Source: a virus. Taken from it: 36,220 bases of DNA. The notes under the pieces were generated by a model. The model did not search any database, had not been told where the DNA came from, and was given only the letters and a program-made list of their open reading frames with translations. Both the position numbers and the translations under genes were made by a program. Below are positions 33,137 to 36,220 of this stretch, piece after piece; position 1 is the stretch's first letter; each line of letters opens with the position of its first letter. The stretch lies in IMG/VR virus record IMGVR_UViG_3300010370_000104, positions 1-36,220 of that record; one strand, given 5' to 3'.

Positions 33137-34353
33137 GGGTTTAAAGTATGAATCATTCTTGTTATGCTGGTTCCGATACAGATGATGTAATTACCAGAAG
33201 AAACATCAGTTAAGTCAAAAGTTTGTGACCCACTGAAAGAAACATCTCTGTAATATTTGACACATCGACCAGCAATGTCAAATAGTTTAATATCACCCCT
33301 TAATTCGGGTACGTTTAAAAATTTTATTGTCACATAACTTCTACCTAATAAGATTTCTGTTAATTGATTTTTAGATTTATTAAAAAAACCAGAAAAATTA
33401 TCTATATTTACTATGATACTATCAGAACCTACACATTCACCATTACTAGAATTTAAGGTAACTAAATAAGTACCTGGATTTTCGTAAACGTGCACTGTAT
33501 TGAGTAAATTGGTTGAATTTATATTTGTACCATCACCAAAAGACCAATTATGATTAATACCATTTACGATATTGGCAAAAAATATTATTGGGTCATTAGT
33601 AGTTGTGTTTGTTGTTGATGTGTTTAAAAAAACTGTTACCTTCTTAGAATTAGGTATTGTAAAATAATCAACAGTTGAGTAATTATTGAAACCGACATAA
33701 ACTATGTAATTACCCGAAGTCAAAGAATCAATGTCAATAGTACCGTTAAAACTATATAAGTAAGTAATCAAATTGTCGTCTTGATCTTTAACGATTAAAT
33801 CAACTATTTCGTTTGAATTATAAACAATTGTAACTTTACCATCGTCATCCTCACATCCAGCTTGTGTTGTAATAAATCTTACTGCCGGTCTAAAATGTAA
33901 AAGAAATCTATTTTGAATATTACCAACAGGTAATGAAAACTGATAACTAGGTGTGTTTCTTAAATTAATTGTTATATTTTCTTCTAAATCTTCTAAATAT
34001 AAACCAGAAGTAATATCAAAACTAGTAAAATCTGTTGCTTTTATTTCATAATTTGTTGCAGTTTGACTTTTAATTGCCAGAGATATTGTTTTATCCTGGT
34101 CCAATACACCCATTGCATTAATACTGATATTGTTAGAATCGATTATTGTATATAAACTAGGTACACCAGGTAAAGAAGAGAATAGTTTTACAGCATCTTC
34201 TGTTGGTAAAAAAGCATCATTATTCTCCGAACCAAAATAGATAATGGTCTCATCAACAAAACCGTTACCATTTAGTTCCATTCTGAGTAAATTTTCAGTA
34301 AAACCAAAAATTGTGATAAAAATAAAACTTAATGTTAAAAAAAACTTTTTCAT
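33133..34353 (-). CDS. Secreted PKD protein with T9SS type A C-terminal signal (406 aa)
   Basis: The signal peptide is 'MKKFFLTLSFIFITIFGF', with cleavage near GFT/E. Residues ~20-165 are a beta-rich N-domain ('LRMELNGNGFVDETIIYFGS'), followed by a second unit at ~165-245. A PKD domain lies at ~260-325 ('NHNWSFGDGTNINSTNLLNT' then 'VYENPGTYLVTLNSSNGEC'). The C-terminal ~70 residues ('GDIKLFDIAGRCVKYYRD', 'TFDLTDVSSGNYIICIGTS', ending 'MIHTLNP') match the type A (Por secretion) sorting domain, whose consensus is 'v.iyd..Gk.v' and 'idlS.l.sG.Yil.i'. It would be exported by the host T9SS and usually anchored to the surface. It is joined to the next gene by a four-base overlap. The domain order is clear; the phage role is inferred. 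Confidence 0.82.
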   Translation of the reverse strand: MKKFFLTLSFIFITIFGFTENLLRMELNGNGFVDETIIYFGSENNDAFLPTEDAVKLFSSLPGVPSLYTIIDSNNISINAMGVLDQDKTISLAIKSQTATNYEIKATDFTSFDITSGLYLEDLEENITINLRNTPSYQFSLPVGNIQNRFLLHFRPAVRFITTQAGCEDDDGKVTIVYNSNEIVDLIVKDQDDNLITYLYSFNGTIDIDSLTSGNYIVYVGFNNYSTVDYFTIPNSKKVTVFLNTSTTNTTTNDPIIFFANIVNGINHNWSFGDGTNINSTNLLNTVHVYENPGTYLVTLNSSNGECVGSDSIIVNIDNFSGFFNKSKNQLTEILLGRSYVTIKFLNVPELRGDIKLFDIAGRCVKYYRDVSFSGSQTFDLTDVSSGNYIICIGTSITRMIHTLNP

Positions 34354-34356
34354 AAA

Positions 34357-34956
34357 TTAATTGTGACTTATGTTTGTTATTCCAGGAAGAGTTGCGTTTA
34401 TATTGCCATTGTAAATGTTAAAAGGGTTTGTTGGACATGCGTTCATATTCCAACTACCCCAATCGCCATCTGCACCTGCTGTTACTTGTATTAGTAAATT
34501 TTGTGGTGTACACCCTTGAGCTGTAGTTACTTGGAAACAAAAAGACCAAACACAATTAGTTCCATAGTCGCCCCAATCGTTTGCTGGATTACCGTCAACT
34601 GGACCTCCTTGATTGATTTCAAAAAACCAACCTGGACCAACAGGGCCTTGGCTTGTATTTACAACATTCATCCACAACCAAGTTCCACCTGCTGATTGAG
34701 CACAGTTTTGTGGAGGAGCCATTGGAGTTAAGTTTGTCCAACCTGGCCCTAAATTTATATCAAATCCTTCCAACCAATTAGAAGATATGTTCCAACCATT
34801 CCAACCTGTCATTGTGTAACATACAGTTACTGTAGTCCCAGGTAGATATCCACCCGCAGGAGGAACTGGATTGAGACTGAAGGTTTGGTTACCGACACAC
34901 TGACCGTATGTTAAACCGTTTATTAAAAGTAAAATTAAAAGTAAAAATTTTTTCAT
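34357..34956 (-). CDS. Secreted Trp/Gly-rich Bacteroidota-type surface domain protein (199 aa)
   Basis: The signal peptide is 'MKKFLLLILLLINGLTYGQ', with likely cleavage TYG/Q. It is not a lipobox, because residue -1 to the Cys is Gln. The mature part is rich in Trp and Gly ('VTVCYTMTGWNGWNISSNW', 'EGFDINLGPGWTNLTPMAPP', 'WSFCFQV', 'VTAGADGDWGSWNMNAC'). It resembles the N-terminal domain of some large flavobacterial proteins that end in T9SS signals. It ends at 'LPGITNISHN' with no sorting domain of its own. Its start overlaps the upstream cytosolic gene by four bases (ATGA), and the next gene begins 3 bp later. I do not know its molecular role; binding or scaffolding at the periplasm or cell surface is plausible. 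Confidence 0.7.
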   Translation of the reverse strand: MKKFLLLILLLINGLTYGQCVGNQTFSLNPVPPAGGYLPGTTVTVCYTMTGWNGWNISSNWLEGFDINLGPGWTNLTPMAPPQNCAQSAGGTWLWMNVVNTSQGPVGPGWFFEINQGGPVDGNPANDWGDYGTNCVWSFCFQVTTAQGCTPQNLLIQVTAGADGDWGSWNMNACPTNPFNIYNGNINATLPGITNISHN

Positions 34957-35639
34957 ATTTTAGATATTAAATCATAACCGTCTATAACTTCAACATCGTG
35001 GTCATATACAATAGATAATCTTCTTTCTTTATCTTTTTCGTTATCAATATTTTTATATGTTGAAATTAAAAGTAATTTTTTGTCTCTTTGATTGGCATCC
35101 ATACCACTGTATCTTTTATCAGAAGTTTTCCAGTTTAAACATTCAATGGTAAATATCTTTGAATCTACTTCTTTTGGTGTTAAAAGTTTTTTACCATTTT
35201 TATTATACCATTTAAAACCTAACTCAAACAATTTTTTTTGTAAAGTATAAGTTTCTTCAACATCAACACCGTTTTCAAAAAGAATAATAAAACCAGTTTT
35301 TAAAATTGGTAACCCTTTTTCATTAAGTTCTACTTTTTTAATATTAAGTTCAGTTTTCCAATTAAAATTTTCATCGTACATTTTTACTAAACCTTCAGAA
35401 GCTAAATTTTCTAAATAAGATTTACCAAAAGTTGAGGTACCGTAACCATCCACACTTTTAAAAACATAAGCTTCGTAAGTACCTTTTTCATCACCCCAAT
35501 TTTCTATTGAATGTTTAGGATCAAACTTTACAAATATCATAGTTTCCCAATTGTTACCTGATTTGATTAGGTATTTTTTATTTGGGACAAATTCTATTTT
35601 ACTTGGTAATTGAATCCAACTGTAATCTTCTTCGTACAT
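34953..35639 (-). CDS. Cytosolic protein of unknown function, first gene of the secretion cassette (228 aa)
   Basis: A 228-residue mixed alpha/beta protein with no signal peptide, starting 'MYEEDYSWIQLPSKIEFVPN'. It contains 'WGDEKGTYEAYVFKSVDGYG' and a Lys/Asp-rich C-terminal half ('STYKNIDNEKDKERRLSIVY'). No family or catalytic motif is recognised. Its last four bases overlap the first signal-peptide gene (ATGA), so it is cotranscribed with the secreted proteins. It might be a regulator or unrelated early gene. The promoter should lie in the 58-bp divergent gap 35640-35697. Confidence 0.55.
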   Translation of the reverse strand: MYEEDYSWIQLPSKIEFVPNKKYLIKSGNNWETMIFVKFDPKHSIENWGDEKGTYEAYVFKSVDGYGTSTFGKSYLENLASEGLVKMYDENFNWKTELNIKKVELNEKGLPILKTGFIILFENGVDVEETYTLQKKLFELGFKWYNKNGKKLLTPKEVDSKIFTIECLNWKTSDKRYSGMDANQRDKKLLLISTYKNIDNEKDKERRLSIVYDHDVEVIDGYDLISKI

Positions 35640-35697
35640 TTTTGGTTATTTACTATTAAATTAGAAAATCTTATTATTAGATAAATATACAAAAATT
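35640..35697. promoter_or_regulatory. Divergent intergenic region, probable back-to-back promoters
   Basis: This 58-bp A/T-rich gap separates the minus-strand secretion cassette from the plus-strand SbcD-like gene, so it must hold promoters for both unless the genes are read from afar. On the minus strand TTTGTATATTTATC (35693-35680) resembles TTTGTAAATATAAA in the other divergent gap (29090-29077). No full TTTG/TAnnTTTG pair is visible. Confidence 0.35.
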
Positions 35698-36220
35698 ATG
35701 AATAAAATTCAAAAAATAATTCATACAGCTGATATCCATATTCGTTTATTTAAGAGACACGAAGAGTATAAAGAACAATTTCAAAAATTTTTTAAAGAGT
35801 GTCGAGAACAACAACCTGACCGTATTGTTGTTGTTGGTGATATTGTGCATTCTAAAAATACTGTGACACCTGAATTAATTAGTATGGTAACTTCATTTTT
35901 TAATGAATGTACAAAAATAGCAAAAACAATTGTTATTTTGGGTAATCATGATTTTTTGGTTAACAACTTAGATAGAATGGATACTTTATCACCCATTTTT
36001 GAAAGTATGCAAAATCCAGAACTTATTTTTTATAAACATACAGGTTGTTATTTAGATGAAAATGTTGTTTGGTGTGTTTACGGTCATATGGAAGGCTCTG
36101 AACGTCCTAACATTGAAGAGGCTAGAGAGTTATATGGTGACGAAAAAACTTATATTGGTTTATACCATGACCCGTTGATTGGTTTAAAAACTGCTGTTGG
36201 TTTTGAGTTTGAAGACGGTA
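35698..36220 (+). CDS. SbcD / T4 gp47-like (Mre11-family) nuclease, 5' part (3' truncated by window edge)
   Basis: ATG at 35698 opens a frame that runs off the right edge (174 complete codons visible). Metallophosphoesterase motifs appear in order: 'IIHTADIHIRLF' (D12, H14), 'RIVVVGDIVHSKN' (D48), 'TIVILGNHDFLV' (N83, H84, D85), then 'VVWCVYGHMEG'. This is the layout of Mre11/SbcD and T4 gp47, the nuclease partner of an SbcC/gp46 ATPase in DNA-end processing and recombination. The ATPase gene is expected downstream, outside the window. The start is preceded by an A-run and no Shine-Dalgarno. Confidence 0.85.
   Translation, partial: MNKIQKIIHTADIHIRLFKRHEEYKEQFQKFFKECREQQPDRIVVVGDIVHSKNTVTPELISMVTSFFNECTKIAKTIVILGNHDFLVNNLDRMDTLSPIFESMQNPELIFYKHTGCYLDENVVWCVYGHMEGSERPNIEEARELYGDEKTYIGLYHDPLIGLKTAVGFEFEDG

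Noticed and set aside
34357-34956. Lipoprotein signal in the Trp/Gly-rich secreted protein
   Set aside because: The Cys after the signal peptide is preceded by Gln, not the Gly/Ala/Ser needed for a lipobox; signal peptidase I cleavage at G/Q fits better.
31995-35639. Bacterial host DNA or assembly chimera as the source of the T9SS genes
   Set aside because: The cassette has the same AT-rich composition and overlap-style packing as its phage flanks, and an SbcD/gp47-like gene typical of large phages follows directly. Read-level checks could still overturn this.
1-36220. CRISPR arrays, tRNA or rRNA genes, insertion sequences, integrase or attachment sites
   Set aside because: Gaps between genes are at most 68 bp, and no spaced short repeats, tRNA-like arms or transposase or integrase motifs were seen.

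Overview
The window reads as part of a large tailed bacteriophage genome (T4-like, contractile-tail style) whose host is very probably a Bacteroidota/Flavobacteriia-type bacterium. The DNA is strongly AT-rich and coding density is close to 99%. Genes overlap or abut (TAATG and ATGA junctions), and starts are preceded by A/T runs rather than Shine-Dalgarno sequences. The host call rests on domains typical of gliding Bacteroidota: SprB-like repeats, PKD-like domains, and type A and type B C-terminal signals of the type IX secretion system (T9SS). I see no rRNA, tRNA, CRISPR array, insertion sequence or integrase. The largest gene-free gap is 68 bp.

Layout. (1) Positions 1-25204, plus strand: an unbroken virion (baseplate, tail and fibre) block. 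It opens with the 3' end of a baseplate wedge gene resembling T4 gp6 / P2 gpJ. It includes a 1346-residue protein whose middle resembles P2 gpI (the T4 gp7 role). It continues through very large, cysteine-rich, repeat-rich, adhesin-like proteins. These carry SprB-like repeats, a 'CC' repeat family shared by three adjacent genes, proline-linked triplicated domains, a probable seven-bladed delta-60 propeller, FnIII-like and carboxypeptidase-regulatory-like domains, and one protein with a long hydrophobic segment. The block ends with a set of fibre-like genes that share a short N-terminal module. (2) Positions 25227-28502, plus strand: a nucleic-acid metabolism block with a RuvC-like nuclease, a DnaG-like primase, a small unknown protein, a RecB/Cas4-type PD-(D/E)XK nuclease, thioredoxin and a HAD phosphatase. 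(3) Positions 28499-29056, minus strand: a lone candidate PD-(D/E)XK protein. (4) Positions 29125-31994, plus strand: a DUF4338 (DruA-like) protein, a P-loop ATPase, a Mom-like DNA-modification acyltransferase and a small unknown, which together look like a genome-modification or counter-defence unit. (5) Positions 35639-31995, minus strand: an operon with one cytosolic unknown followed by four proteins with N-terminal signal peptides; one ends in a T9SS type A signal and one in a type B (gliding-motility-associated) signal. (6) From 35698 to the right edge, plus strand: the 5' part of an SbcD / T4 gp47-like nuclease gene.

How it may fit together. The structural block would build a baseplate with elaborate host-binding appendages using folds also found on Bacteroidota surfaces. 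The metabolism block supports replication and recombination. The Mom/DUF4338 unit may protect phage DNA. The minus-strand cassette would place phage-encoded proteins in the periplasm and on the surface of the infected cell through the host Sec and T9SS machinery. This last point is the most unusual feature here and is an inference from sequence signals only.
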